In this document: positions 27,742 through 37,285 of the stretch, piece after piece
Layout of the letters: each line of letters begins with the position of its first letter
Numbering within the stretch: position 1 is the first letter of the stretch
Source: Psychroflexus longus
Lineage (GTDB): Bacteria > Bacteroidota > Bacteroidia > Flavobacteriales > Flavobacteriaceae
Direction of reading: 5' to 3'
DNA: 64,000 bases
NCBI RefSeq assembly: GCF_020164595.1
Contig: NZ_JAIQZE010000001.1
Coordinates: 543,893 to 607,892, forward strand
Notes under the pieces: generated by a model
What the model was told of the DNA's origin: nothing
What the model saw: the letters and a program-made list of their open reading frames with translations, nothing else
Databases searched by the model: none
Made by a program: the position numbers and the translations under genes

Positions 27742-29550
27742 ATGAGTACAGTTTTACTTTCCAATATCAATTCTCCTGAAGACTTACGCCGATTATCACC
27801 AGATCAACTGCATCAAGTTGCCAAAGATCTTAGAGAGTTTATCATCGACATAGTCTCTACCAAAGAAGGGCATTTGGGGGCCAGTTTGGGCGTTGTGGAA
27901 CTCACGATTGCTTTGCATTATTCTTTTGATACACCTAATGATCTTTTGGTATGGGATGTGGGACATCAGGCTTATGGACATAAAATTCTCACTGGTCGAC
28001 GCGAGGTGTTTGAAACCAACCGTAAGCTCAACGGCATTTCAGGCTTTCCCAAACGTGAGGAAAGCATCTACGATACTTTTGGAGTGGGTCACAGTTCCAC
28101 CTCCATTTCAGCTGCTTTGGGCATGGCCATTTCATCTCAGTTGAAAGGTGACTTCCATAAACAACACATCGCTGTGATTGGCGATGCGTCGATTGCTTCA
28201 GGAATGGCTTTTGAAGGGTTGAATCACGCTGGCGTCACCAACGCCAATCTTTTGGTGATCTTAAATGATAACGCCATCGGAATCGACCCTAGCGTTGGAG
28301 CCCTCAAAACGTATTTAACTAAAGCTAAAATCGGTCAAAAACCATCACAGGATAATATTATTGAAGCGCTAAACTTTCATTATGAAGGTCCCATTGACGG
28401 ACATGATTTACCTAAACTTTTAAAAGCTTTTGAAAATCTTAAAAACATAAAAGGTCCTAAGCTTCTTCACGTTATCACCAAAAAAGGCAAAGGTCTGAAA
28501 CAAGCTGAAGACGATCAGGTGAAGTACCACGCCCCTGGAAAATTTGACAAAACCACTGGTGAAGTTTTGCCCAAAAACAATGAACATTTACCCGCTAAAT
28601 TTCAGGATGTGTTTGGATTAACGTTATTAGAATTGGCTAAAAAGAACGATTCTATAGTCGGTATTACTCCAGCTATGCCCACAGGAAGTTCGCTCAAATA
28701 CATGATGGAAGCCTTTCCCGATCGGGCATTTGATGTCGGAATAGCCGAGCAGCATGCGGTCGCGCTTGCTGCCGGGATGGCTACTCAAGGGCATAAAGTT
28801 TTTTGTGCGATCTACTCTACCTTTTTACAGCGGGCTTACGATCAGGTGATACACGACGTGGCAATACAAAATTTACCTGTTGTTTTTTGTATTGATAGAG
28901 CCGGCTTAGTTGGCAATGATGGCGCTACTCATCACGGGGTGTTTGATTTGGCATATCTGCGCTGTATTCCCAATTTGATCATTGCAGCACCAGCTGATGC
29001 TATTGAACTACGCCAACTATTGTACACAGCTTCTTTAGGCCTGGATCATCCCATCGCGATTCGCTATCCGAGAGGACGTGGAGAAATTTTAGACTGGAAA
29101 GTCGATTTTAAACCTTTACAAGTTGGTAAAGGCCGTAAGCTTCAGGGGGGAAAAGATTTGGCTGTTTTAAGTTTAGGAAGTATAGCGAACAATGTTTCTA
29201 AAAGCATTGAAACCATCGGTAGCAAACCTGCCCGACTAAATCATGAAGGCGAGTTCAGCATAGCTCACTTCGATCTGCGGTTTTTAAAACCTCTGGATCA
29301 TGAGTTGCTGAAGGAAATTTTTAAAACCTTCGATCAGATTATCACTATTGAGGATGGAGTAGTGAAGGGCGGATTTGGTGATGCCATCTTGGAATATGCT
29401 CAAACCTGTAACTACAAAGGAAAAATCCATAAATTAGGAATCCCCGACCAGTTTATAGAGCATGGTGATACCAATGAGCTTCATGAACTTGCTGGCATTT
29501 CTACTAAAAAAATTAAAGAAAAAATTCTTTTTATTCTGAACCAATCTTAA
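27742..29550 (+). CDS. dxs: 1-deoxy-D-xylulose-5-phosphate synthase
   Basis: 602 residues, near the usual 590-630. The transketolase-type thiamine diphosphate motif runs from GDAS (147-150) to NDN (175-177), GHSSTS is at 116-121, and the catalytic Glu336 of the pyrimidine domain sits in GIAEQHAV. DXS condenses pyruvate with glyceraldehyde-3-phosphate in the first step of the MEP route to isoprenoids, supplying menaquinone and carotenoid precursors. It is divergent from tadA, and its TAA shares 4 bp with the stop of the converging phosphatase gene. No terminator fits between them. Confidence 0.97.
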   Translation: MSTVLLSNINSPEDLRRLSPDQLHQVAKDLREFIIDIVSTKEGHLGASLGVVELTIALHYSFDTPNDLLVWDVGHQAYGHKILTGRREVFETNRKLNGISGFPKREESIYDTFGVGHSSTSISAALGMAISSQLKGDFHKQHIAVIGDASIASGMAFEGLNHAGVTNANLLVILNDNAIGIDPSVGALKTYLTKAKIGQKPSQDNIIEALNFHYEGPIDGHDLPKLLKAFENLKNIKGPKLLHVITKKGKGLKQAEDDQVKYHAPGKFDKTTGEVLPKNNEHLPAKFQDVFGLTLLELAKKNDSIVGITPAMPTGSSLKYMMEAFPDRAFDVGIAEQHAVALAAGMATQGHKVFCAIYSTFLQRAYDQVIHDVAIQNLPVVFCIDRAGLVGNDGATHHGVFDLAYLRCIPNLIIAAPADAIELRQLLYTASLGLDHPIAIRYPRGRGEILDWKVDFKPLQVGKGRKLQGGKDLAVLSLGSIANNVSKSIETIGSKPARLNHEGEFSIAHFDLRFLKPLDHELLKEIFKTFDQIITIEDGVVKGGFGDAILEYAQTCNYKGKIHKLGIPDQFIEHGDTNELHELAGISTKKIKEKILFILNQS

Positions 29551-30275
29551 TTTCTTCCCTGCTCATCAGGATATAGCTCATGTACCGGATCGCTCTGCCA
29601 AAAGTCTTTGGTGTCTACATCCAAAGCAGTGACAGGACCTTTAAAAGCTGCTCCTGTGTCTATGTTCCACACATTGGCTAAATTGACAGGCTCAGTTCTA
29701 TTAATGCGTGTGGTCGGCGTGTGACCGATATAGATCTCTTTGAACAACTTTAGGCGATCGGGATAAAAACCATCATCGGGTTGTATAGAGGAATCCATGG
29801 CCAAAACCATTTCCCAAAGCGTTCTATCCCAATACACCGTATTGGAGTGAAATTCTGAAGCTGGACCGTGCATGTTGGCAAATCCCGCATGAACAAATAA
29901 TCGATTCTTTTCATCGACGTAATAGTTCGTGAGATTTTCTAAGAAAAGTCGGTGTAAATCTTTAAGAATGGAGTTTACATTTTGGTAGGCTTTCAATGTG
30001 CTTTCGCCACCATGTTCGAGCCACTTAGGATTAGATTTTGCGGTTCGGAACCAACCTAAAACCAAATCGTCGTGATTCCCTCTTATAAAAACACAATCCT
30101 GTTTTTCTTTCAACTGTATCAAATGCGAAAGTAAATCTGGCGTTTCACTCCAACCGTCAACATAGTCACCCAGAAATATCAATTTATCATCTTTGGTCAC
30201 ATCAGCCCGATTTAAAACCTGCTCTAAAGCTTTAAAACCTCCGTGTATATCTCCTATAACTATCGTTCTACTCAT
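29547..30275 (-). CDS. PPP-family metallophosphoesterase (Ser/Thr phosphatase or Ap4A hydrolase type)
   Basis: 242 residues. The three PPP signature motifs are complete: GDIHG (8-12), GDYVDG (36-41) and GNHD (66-69), which bind two metal ions. Cytosolic, with no signal peptide. The family covers small bacterial protein phosphatases and symmetric diadenosine-tetraphosphate hydrolases; the substrate is not resolved by sequence. It is separated from the upstream AlbA_2 gene by one base, so they are cotranscribed. The last 4 bp (TTAA) are shared with the stop of dxs on the other strand. Confidence 0.88.
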   Translation of the reverse strand: MSRTIVIGDIHGGFKALEQVLNRADVTKDDKLIFLGDYVDGWSETPDLLSHLIQLKEKQDCVFIRGNHDDLVLGWFRTAKSNPKWLEHGGESTLKAYQNVNSILKDLHRLFLENLTNYYVDEKNRLFVHAGFANMHGPASEFHSNTVYWDRTLWEMVLAMDSSIQPDDGFYPDRLKLFKEIYIGHTPTTRINRTEPVNLANVWNIDTGAAFKGPVTALDVDTKDFWQSDPVHELYPDEQGRN

Positions 30276-30276
30276 T

Positions 30277-31416
30277 CTAATTGTATTTTATTTTTCGTAA
30301 TATTCTCATGTTGTCTTTTAAACGATCATAAGCTTTTTTCTGAATACTTTTCAGCAAGGGTTTAGCCTCTTCAAGCTTTTCCAAAGACGAATCAAACCCG
30401 TTGAGATAAGCTATAAGATATATGGTTGACATATTGACTAGCTCACTCTTTTCTGCTGAATTTAATACTGACTTATTCATAAGTTTTTTCAGTAAACTAT
30501 CGTTATGGTTAAGAAAATGCCTCAATGTCTTTTGGTTGAATTGTGGGGGTTCAAATATCAATTCAGATTCAATATCGTAATGCATATTGTCCTTAAACTG
30601 AATGGAAACCTTTTCTAAGGGATAGTACTTAAACTTATCCTGAAGTCCTAATTGTACGTATTCTAAAATTTCAAATTTATCATCGTCGTATTGAATTTCA
30701 ACCTCGTCCAAATCTGAATAAAACAACTTGACCTGTTCATTGATCAACTGGATATTCACTCTGGAATAGAAGGTTTTCTCACCAACAGATTTTGGCTTTG
30801 CGGCCCAGCACAGCACGAAATATTCTTTGAAGACTTTATATTTAGGGTAAAAGTCTTTACTTTTTAAAATGAAATCGTGAAAGCCATCTAAAGTTAAATC
30901 AATATTATTCTGAGAATTTTGCTCTATGGCAGCAACGATTTCAGAATTGATGTCTTTGATTTCTATATCAAACACTTTAGGCTTACTGATGCTTCCTTCG
31001 CGCATAAAAACCGTTCCTCCCCAGTATTTCCAAATGTTCTTTCTCAAGGCACAAATACTATTGTCTTTCTTCGGCCGTATAGAAACCAGACCAACTACTT
31101 TATCGTCTGGTAAATGCGGAAACTGAATATTTTCATAAGAGACAATAGGCGGATTCTCCAGATAGGCATTGACTAGATTCTGAATCTTGCTATCATCAAA
31201 AAAATCGACTCCAACGATGCTATTGCTTTCGTCCTCAATACCAATGACAATATAGGAGTTGCTGATGGGGTTGGTGTTGGAAAGCGAGCAGATGTGCTTA
31301 AGGAATTTAGCCTTGCCTTCTCTGGTACCAATGTCAACTTTGAGTTTTTTATCGTAAAAACTATTCTCCCCGCTGTGGGCAAGTAAGTTTTTAATAAGAA
31401 GGCGCTTGTTAATCAT
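30277..31416 (-). CDS. AlbA_2 (Schlafen-type) domain protein
   Basis: 379 residues from ATG 31416; a longer reading to 31452 exists but adds only a hydrophobic stretch unlike the family start. Residues about 15-140 resemble the AlbA_2/Schlafen-type putative nucleic-acid-binding domain (I-V-I-G-I-E-D segment near 55-62, V-x-x-G-V-D-F-F). The C-terminal part (about 170-379) is unassigned and mostly helical near the end. It precedes the phosphatase gene by one base. AlbA_2 proteins are often regulators or defence-related, but nothing around it supports a defence island. Function unknown. Confidence 0.7.
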   Translation of the reverse strand: MINKRLLIKNLLAHSGENSFYDKKLKVDIGTREGKAKFLKHICSLSNTNPISNSYIVIGIEDESNSIVGVDFFDDSKIQNLVNAYLENPPIVSYENIQFPHLPDDKVVGLVSIRPKKDNSICALRKNIWKYWGGTVFMREGSISKPKVFDIEIKDINSEIVAAIEQNSQNNIDLTLDGFHDFILKSKDFYPKYKVFKEYFVLCWAAKPKSVGEKTFYSRVNIQLINEQVKLFYSDLDEVEIQYDDDKFEILEYVQLGLQDKFKYYPLEKVSIQFKDNMHYDIESELIFEPPQFNQKTLRHFLNHNDSLLKKLMNKSVLNSAEKSELVNMSTIYLIAYLNGFDSSLEKLEEAKPLLKSIQKKAYDRLKDNMRILRKIKYN

Positions 31417-31485
31417 AGACTTTGCTAAAATTACAAGAAAAATCCTAATCAAGCTTGTGACAAGTTTGAATTAATTCCAAAAAAA

Positions 31486-31510
31486 AACGAGACCCAAAAT
31501 GGGTCTCGTT
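31486..31510 (-). terminator. Intrinsic terminator of the Oar-like receptor gene
   Basis: 11-bp perfect stem (31486-31496 with 31500-31510) around a 3-nt loop. Read on the minus strand it is followed by an uninterrupted T-run, 27 nt after the receptor stop codon. Confidence 0.9.
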
Positions 31511-31536
31511 AAATTTATTAAGATGATAATGAAGTT

Positions 31537-34500
31537 TTAGTTGAAGAGATATCTTAAACCAACTTGCATTTGCCATCTTGAAGATAAGATTCCTGAATCA
31601 TCGAAGTTTTCAATATCAGCTTCTGATTGGAAATCATCAATATTGAAACTAAATACTGGATCTGGACCACCTTGCTCTACATCTAAGATTCCAATAGAAC
31701 CAGGAATAAATGGTCTTCTACCCCAGTCTTTATTGATCAAATTAGTGAAGTTAAAGATGTCAAAAGATAATTGAAACGTGTGCTTCTTGTTATTGAAATC
31801 TAAGCTGAAATCTTGAAGGAATTTCAAGTCAACAATATGACTCCATGGTCCTCTTTCACCATTACGCTCAGAATATAGACCTCTACGCTCTCTTAAATAT
31901 TCACTACTTTCAATATAACTGTTGAATGCTTCCCACTGCTCTTGTTGCTCAACTGGAGTTCCTGCAAATGTGATTTCGCTTGCATTTCTAGGAATATAAA
32001 TTAAAGCATTATCTCGTGAGTCATCATTTAAGATATTCGCATTTCTACTGTTGTATAAGTAAGTGAATGGACGCCCTTCTTCTCCTGCATAGAATAAAGA
32101 AACTGTACTTTTCACGTTGTCGTTCCATTCGTGCTCATAAGAAAAATTACCTGTAATTCTAGAGCCTACAGAAAAGCCTGTACGCTGAATACCTGGGTTT
32201 GCATTTTTACCATTAACAGTTTCAAGGTTTCTCCACTGGGAAGAGTTTTGGGACGATGTGCCAGGGAAAATTTCATAAGCATCACCATACGTATAGGCTA
32301 ATTGCCCAGCAAAACCGTTAGCAAATGGTTTAGTCAATTTAAACGTTGCATTGTAGGAATAACCTTCACTGGTGTTAGATGCCAAGAAAATACTTGAATA
32401 GGTATCATCTATTAAATCTCTTCTGTTGTAGTATGGTCTTCCATCAGCTCCGTTTAATGATCCAACTGGACCTCTAATATTTACATTTTCATAAAATACA
32501 GCATTTAAGACATCATTGTATAAGAATTCTCCAGAAGCAATTAAGCCCCATACTGGTAATTTTTGATCTACTGCAATATTATATTTTGCAACCTGAGGTA
32601 ATTTAATGTCTGGAGCAAATAAGTCGATTTGTCCACCTACAGCACCAGTACCTGGTTCAGCTCCTGGTTGAACTGGCTGATCAAATGGGTCTGGATTAAA
32701 AAACACATCTCCATCTATAGCTCTTTCGTCAACAAATCCTGCTGTAATACCATTGTTATTATATTGACCACCAGGCCATACTAGAGGCACTCTGGAAGTA
32801 AATACACCTATACCACCTCTTAATTGAGTAGTTCTGTTTCCACCAACGTCCCAAGAAAACCCTAATCTTGGTGCAAAATGTATTTGTGTATCAATAGGTT
32901 TTCCAACTCTAGCACCTTGTAAGTCTTTACCGTTTGCTTCAAGGAGCTCAACAGTTCTGGTGTTAAAGTCATTATTTACTAACCCATCTTCAAAAAATGG
33001 TAAATCAATACGAAGACCTAAACTTACTTTAAGATCATCCGTTAGATCAACATCATCCTGAGCATAGAACCCTAAAGAAGAATAATTGAATTCAGCAGCA
33101 CCAAGGGAATTATCCCCAGTCCCACCTTGTAGAGAATAACCTCTATCATAAAATCTTGCTGGAGCTTCGTTACCATCAATATCATCTAGGTATGTATTGA
33201 AATCGGCAAGTGAACTAAACCTATATTGACCAAAATTCTGTCTAAAGAATACATTCTTAGAATCAATATATTCAAAGTTAGCTCCAAAAGTCAATTTGTG
33301 ACGACCTCTATAAAGTTCAAAATTATTGGTAATGTTCAACACTTTTTGTTCCAGTAAATTTGCTGTAGAGAAAGGTTCAGAACCAAAGTAAATATTTCCT
33401 GATCCATCAAATATTTGTACAGCTGGAAATGGATCTCCAGTTGGATCTCTATCGTCTAAAACATCGGTATAGCCAATAAGTAAATTATTAGACATGTCAG
33501 AACCATTTGTCGTACTCCACTCTAAAGTAGTCGAATTCGTTCTTGAAGGAAAAAATACACCTCTACCAGTGAAGTTAAGGTTTCTATCACTACTTTGTCT
33601 AGGATCTGTATTTTCAGCATTAACATAAGAATTCTTTACAGTTATAGTATTCTTATCGTTTACGTTCCAGTCGATACGTGCAATTAATTTATCACTGATA
33701 AGTTTCGTTGGGTTATTTTCAAAGACACCAGGATTATAACCATAGTTATCAATCAAGCCCTGCTTTAGGTTAGCAATATCTTGTCTTGAAGCATCTCCCT
33801 GGTAGCGATCAAAAACAAAAGGCTGTGGAGTTTCTTCATCCTGTCTTTCGTAATTGATAAAGTAAAATAATTTATCTTCAACTATAGCTCCACCTACCCT
33901 AGCTCCAAAAAGCTCAGCCGTAAAGTCAGTTAGTTTCTGTCTATTATCCTCAGTTAGTGCAGTTGGCGTTTTACCAGCTAAGTCTTGATTTCTTAAATAG
34001 TAATAAGCAGACCCTTCAGTATTGTTTGATCCAGAACGCGTAATCGCGTTAATAGACCCCCCAGCAAAACCAGATTGTCTCACGTCAAATGGAGAAAGGT
34101 TAACCTGAAATGATTCAATTGCATCAATAGAAATTGGACTTACTCCAGTCTGTCCACCATTGGTTCCTGAACCTGCAAGACCAAACGCATCATTGTTTAC
34201 AGCACCATCAATGTAGATTGCGTTGTAACGGTTGTTTTGTCCACCTAATGAAATACTTCCGTTTTCGCCCACCTGAGCTTCTGGAGTAGTTCTAATAAAG
34301 TCTCCTAAAGAACGTGTTGCAGAAGGTAAGTTTGCAACTTGTCTTTGCGATATGTTAGTGTTAGAACCTGTTTGTCCAGAATCAAAGATTCCATTTTTTG
34401 AAGCAGAAATAATCACTTCATCCAAAGCATTATTGGATTCATTCATCTGTCTGCTAATTCTTTCAGAATCTCCAAGTCTTAGAAAGACACCTTCTAATAG

Positions 34501-34761
34501 GATATCCTCGAAACCTACATAAGTAATGGTTATTTTGTAAGGACCACCAACACGCATGTTTGGTATTCTGTAAAAACCATCAAAATCAGTAACAACACCA
34601 TACTGGGTTCCAGTAGGCGTGTGCACAGCAAGAACATTCGCTCCCGGAAGAGGCTGATCATTGTTGTCTGTAATCTTACCATTAAGAGAGGAGGTAGTTA
34701 CCCCTTGTGCATAAATACCTACTCCCATAATCAAGAATAAGCCAAGTAACAATTTTTTCAT
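31537..34761 (-). CDS. Oar-like TonB-dependent outer-membrane receptor
   Basis: 1074 residues. Signal peptide (1-19), carboxypeptidase-regulatory-like domain (about 25-112), a plug (about 130-250) containing G-G-Q-N-N-R-Y-N-A-I-Y-I-D-G and A-G-G-S-I-N-A-I-T-R, and a large barrel. The overall pattern fits Oar-type receptors, named for a Myxococcus protein; in Flavobacteria they are abundant. It stands alone, with its own strong terminator and no SusD or lipoprotein gene, so the ligand is unknown. Oar-like proteins have been linked to protein or signal export as well as import. Confidence 0.87.
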   Translation of the reverse strand: MKKLLLGLFLIMGVGIYAQGVTTSSLNGKITDNNDQPLPGANVLAVHTPTGTQYGVVTDFDGFYRIPNMRVGGPYKITITYVGFEDILLEGVFLRLGDSERISRQMNESNNALDEVIISASKNGIFDSGQTGSNTNISQRQVANLPSATRSLGDFIRTTPEAQVGENGSISLGGQNNRYNAIYIDGAVNNDAFGLAGSGTNGGQTGVSPISIDAIESFQVNLSPFDVRQSGFAGGSINAITRSGSNNTEGSAYYYLRNQDLAGKTPTALTEDNRQKLTDFTAELFGARVGGAIVEDKLFYFINYERQDEETPQPFVFDRYQGDASRQDIANLKQGLIDNYGYNPGVFENNPTKLISDKLIARIDWNVNDKNTITVKNSYVNAENTDPRQSSDRNLNFTGRGVFFPSRTNSTTLEWSTTNGSDMSNNLLIGYTDVLDDRDPTGDPFPAVQIFDGSGNIYFGSEPFSTANLLEQKVLNITNNFELYRGRHKLTFGANFEYIDSKNVFFRQNFGQYRFSSLADFNTYLDDIDGNEAPARFYDRGYSLQGGTGDNSLGAAEFNYSSLGFYAQDDVDLTDDLKVSLGLRIDLPFFEDGLVNNDFNTRTVELLEANGKDLQGARVGKPIDTQIHFAPRLGFSWDVGGNRTTQLRGGIGVFTSRVPLVWPGGQYNNNGITAGFVDERAIDGDVFFNPDPFDQPVQPGAEPGTGAVGGQIDLFAPDIKLPQVAKYNIAVDQKLPVWGLIASGEFLYNDVLNAVFYENVNIRGPVGSLNGADGRPYYNRRDLIDDTYSSIFLASNTSEGYSYNATFKLTKPFANGFAGQLAYTYGDAYEIFPGTSSQNSSQWRNLETVNGKNANPGIQRTGFSVGSRITGNFSYEHEWNDNVKSTVSLFYAGEEGRPFTYLYNSRNANILNDDSRDNALIYIPRNASEITFAGTPVEQQEQWEAFNSYIESSEYLRERRGLYSERNGERGPWSHIVDLKFLQDFSLDFNNKKHTFQLSFDIFNFTNLINKDWGRRPFIPGSIGILDVEQGGPDPVFSFNIDDFQSEADIENFDDSGILSSRWQMQVGLRYLFN

Positions 34762-35016
34762 TTGAAATTTGTTTTTTGTTTATATTTCAGGTGCAAAGAA
34801 ACTTCAGATAGAAAGTTCTAATATTAAGCCAATGTTAAGAAACACTGTTAAAAAATTAAATTTCACTTCTTTATAGTCATTCTAAAAAAGAGTCCTAACT
34901 CAGCTCATAAGGTAGAATTCAAATGGGAAGAAGATTTATTTTATTAATAATGGAGGTGACTTTTGGTCAATAAAGGAATATGAAATAGTGAGAGGTTTCT
35001 AAAGATTTAAAAAACC

Positions 35017-36273
35017 TTAAAGAACCTCTTTATATTCAACCTGGTCAATTTTAGCTTTTAAGGGGGATATAAACTCAAAATAGGAAGGCTTGAGTTGTTC
35101 TTCCATAGGTTCGGCTTCTGGTAAATCTTGTTTATAGGGATCTACTTGTTGTCCATTCACCCAAAACCTATAGCAAACGTGAGGACCTGTTGCCAGACCA
35201 GTTTGACCAACATAACCTATAACTTCACCTTGCTTTACATACTGTCCCACTTTTGCAGCACGTCTGGACATATGCAAATATTGTGTAGAATATTTACTAG
35301 TATGTCTCACTTTAACGTAATTTCCATTTCCCCTTGTATAGCTGGATTCTGTCACCACACCGTCTGCTGTAGACCAAATGGGAGTTCCTGTTCCAGCTGC
35401 ATAATCTGTTCCTTTGTGGGCTTTCCAACGTTTTTGAACCGGATGAAAACGACGTCCTGTGTAACGAGAGGATATCCTGGTAAATTGCAGCGGCGCTTTC
35501 AGGAAAAATTTCCTAAGTGTTTTTGCATCTTCATCAAAATAGTCTGTGCGACCCGTCAAGGAATCCACAACAAACTCGAAAGCGTAGAATTCTCTTCCTC
35601 TGTGTTTTAATAGTGCTGCATCTATGCTTTCTAAACCAGCATAAATGGTGTCGTCTATATATTTTTCTTTGTAAATCAATTTAAACTGATCTCCTTCCTG
35701 AAGTTTAAAAAAGTCAACGCTCCATTGGTAGATATCAGCGAATCTGTTGGTGAGTAAATAGTCTAGTCCTGCTTCATCAATCGCCGCTGAAAGTGATGAG
35801 GATATGACTCCAGAAGTCGTTTTTTGCTTTATGGTCACAGGCTTTGACTCTGCAACTCCTTTTACGCTATCTATGCTGATAATTGCATAGTCAATCAATG
35901 ATTTTTGATACACAAAATGCTCTACTCTTTGAATAGAATCTTTGCTTTTTACGATGAGATAAGGCTTACCATAGTTGATTCTTCTAAAATTCATCACAGA
36001 ATCTGGAATACTTTGAGTAAGCTGATAAACTTTACCTGGAGTAACACCATAACGATCCATAATATTCCCAAAGGTATCCCCTTTTTCCACTGTGTCAAAA
36101 ACTACCTCGTAATCACTCAAGGAAAAGCCAAAAATTTTAGGCTCTGGAACAGGTTCAATTTCAATAGATTTAATCGCCTCTTCGGAAGAATTTTCTCTTA
36201 CATCTTCATTGCAAGAAAGTAAGATTAAGCCAACAAAAATGAGGAAAAGGCGAGTACTGTGAAAATTGAGCAT
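35017..36273 (-). CDS. M23 family metallopeptidase lipoprotein
   Basis: 418 residues from ATG 36273; a TTG-started reading to 36297 adds 8 residues without improving the signal. Lipobox LLSC (Cys21). A LysM/OapA-like segment lies at about 52-107. The LytM domain near the C-terminus has HKGTD (His286, Asp290), YLHMS (His334) and GPHVC (His365). The second His of the usual HxH is Cys367, which could still bind zinc. It probably cuts peptidoglycan cross-bridges in the periplasm. It sits between an atp operon terminator and a receptor gene, apparently as a single-gene unit. Confidence 0.87.
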   Translation of the reverse strand: MLNFHSTRLFLIFVGLILLSCNEDVRENSSEEAIKSIEIEPVPEPKIFGFSLSDYEVVFDTVEKGDTFGNIMDRYGVTPGKVYQLTQSIPDSVMNFRRINYGKPYLIVKSKDSIQRVEHFVYQKSLIDYAIISIDSVKGVAESKPVTIKQKTTSGVISSSLSAAIDEAGLDYLLTNRFADIYQWSVDFFKLQEGDQFKLIYKEKYIDDTIYAGLESIDAALLKHRGREFYAFEFVVDSLTGRTDYFDEDAKTLRKFFLKAPLQFTRISSRYTGRRFHPVQKRWKAHKGTDYAAGTGTPIWSTADGVVTESSYTRGNGNYVKVRHTSKYSTQYLHMSRRAAKVGQYVKQGEVIGYVGQTGLATGPHVCYRFWVNGQQVDPYKQDLPEAEPMEEQLKPSYFEFISPLKAKIDQVEYKEVL

Positions 36274-36357
36274 ATATGTTTTAATTGAAAACGTCAAAAA
36301 TACATTTTATTATAAGTAGGACAAAGCTTAGTGTAAAATAGGCTTGTATAAAAACTA

Positions 36358-36383
36358 AAAAAACCTCTAAGGAGAGGTTTTTT
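36358..36383 (-). terminator. Intrinsic terminator of the atp operon
   Basis: 11-bp perfect stem (36358-36368 with 36373-36383), 4-nt loop, T-run on both sides. It lies 23 nt after the atpG stop and shows that atpD/atpC do not follow in this transcript. Confidence 0.9.
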
Positions 36384-36405
36384 ATAAGTGTTCAAGAATT
36401 GATCA

Positions 36406-37275
36406 TTAGCTATCAGCCAATGCTTCAGCACCTGCAACAATTTCCAAAATCTCGTTGGTAATGGAAGCTTGTCTTGCTTTGTTGTAAGATAGTTTCAAAT
36501 CATCTCGAAGTTCTGTAGCATTATCTGTTGCTTTATGCATTGCTGTCATTCTGGCTCCATGCTCTGATGCAACAGAATCTCTTATGGCCTTAAACAATTG
36601 AATTTTTAATGATTTAGGAATTAAATCTTCAACGATTTCAATTTTGTTAGGCTCAAAAATATAATCAGAAGAAATGCTTTCGCCACTTTTTTTACTAGCA
36701 GGCTTTATTGGTAAAAACTGCTCTGTAGTAACAATTTGGGTTGCAGCATTTTTAAAGCTATTGTAAACTAGCTCTATTTTATCATACTTTTCGGACTGAA
36801 ACATTTCCATGAGATGCTCAGCTATCTCAGCGACATCATCATAAGATAAATCATCGTAAATATCGTTATGCGAAGATTTGATCTCACGCTTTTTCTTTAG
36901 TACGTCTTCGGCCTTTTTTCCAATACTTATAATGTCAACAGATTGATCAGAATAAGTTTCATCCATAAGAGTTCTTACCCGTTTTACAATATTGGTATTG
37001 AAAGCACCAGCTAAACCTCTGTTTGACGATATGGCAACCACCAAGACGTTATTCACTTCTCTATAGTTAGAATATGGACTGCTTGTATCATTATCCAGGG
37101 AAGCACTTAAACTTTGAAGAAGTTCATTCAGCTTTTCGGCATACGGTCGCATGTTCTCGATCGCGTTTTGGGCACGATTAAGTTTTGCAGCGGAAACCAT
37201 TTTCATGGCTTTCGTAATCTGCATGGTAGACGATACCGATGAAATTCTACTTCTTAACTCCTTTAAATTAGCCAT
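36406..37275 (-). CDS. atpG: ATP synthase F1 gamma subunit
   Basis: 289 residues. N- and C-terminal coiled-coil helices of the rotor shaft are clear: the N-terminus L-R-x-R-I-x-S-V-x-x-T-M-Q-I-T-K-A-M-K-M-V and the C-terminus with R-M-T-A-M-x-x-A-T-D-N-A. Gamma turns inside the alpha3-beta3 head, coupling proton flow to ATP synthesis. Last gene of the operon, 10 nt after atpA, followed by a strong terminator. The beta and epsilon genes are not here. Confidence 0.97.
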   Translation of the reverse strand: MANLKELRSRISSVSSTMQITKAMKMVSAAKLNRAQNAIENMRPYAEKLNELLQSLSASLDNDTSSPYSNYREVNNVLVVAISSNRGLAGAFNTNIVKRVRTLMDETYSDQSVDIISIGKKAEDVLKKKREIKSSHNDIYDDLSYDDVAEIAEHLMEMFQSEKYDKIELVYNSFKNAATQIVTTEQFLPIKPASKKSGESISSDYIFEPNKIEIVEDLIPKSLKIQLFKAIRDSVASEHGARMTAMHKATDNATELRDDLKLSYNKARQASITNEILEIVAGAEALADS

Positions 37276-37285
37276 AAATTAAAAC

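Noticed and set aside
30277..31416. Defence island around the AlbA_2 protein
   Set aside because: Neighbours are a phosphatase, dxs and a receptor; no nuclease, toxin or restriction genes.
31417..31452. Longer start for the AlbA_2 protein
   Set aside because: It adds only a short hydrophobic stretch; the internal ATG matches the family's usual N-terminus.
34762..35016. Hidden gene or RNA in the 255-nt gap
   Set aside because: AT-rich with no open frame of note and only a weak 7-bp hairpin at the 3' end of the M23 gene without a T-run.
17680..36273. SusC/SusD-type polysaccharide utilisation loci
   Set aside because: Three receptor-like genes are present but no SusD, glycoside hydrolase or hybrid sensor gene.
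36274..36297. Longer TTG-started M23 lipoprotein
   Set aside because: The ATG at 36273 gives a compact lipoprotein signal.
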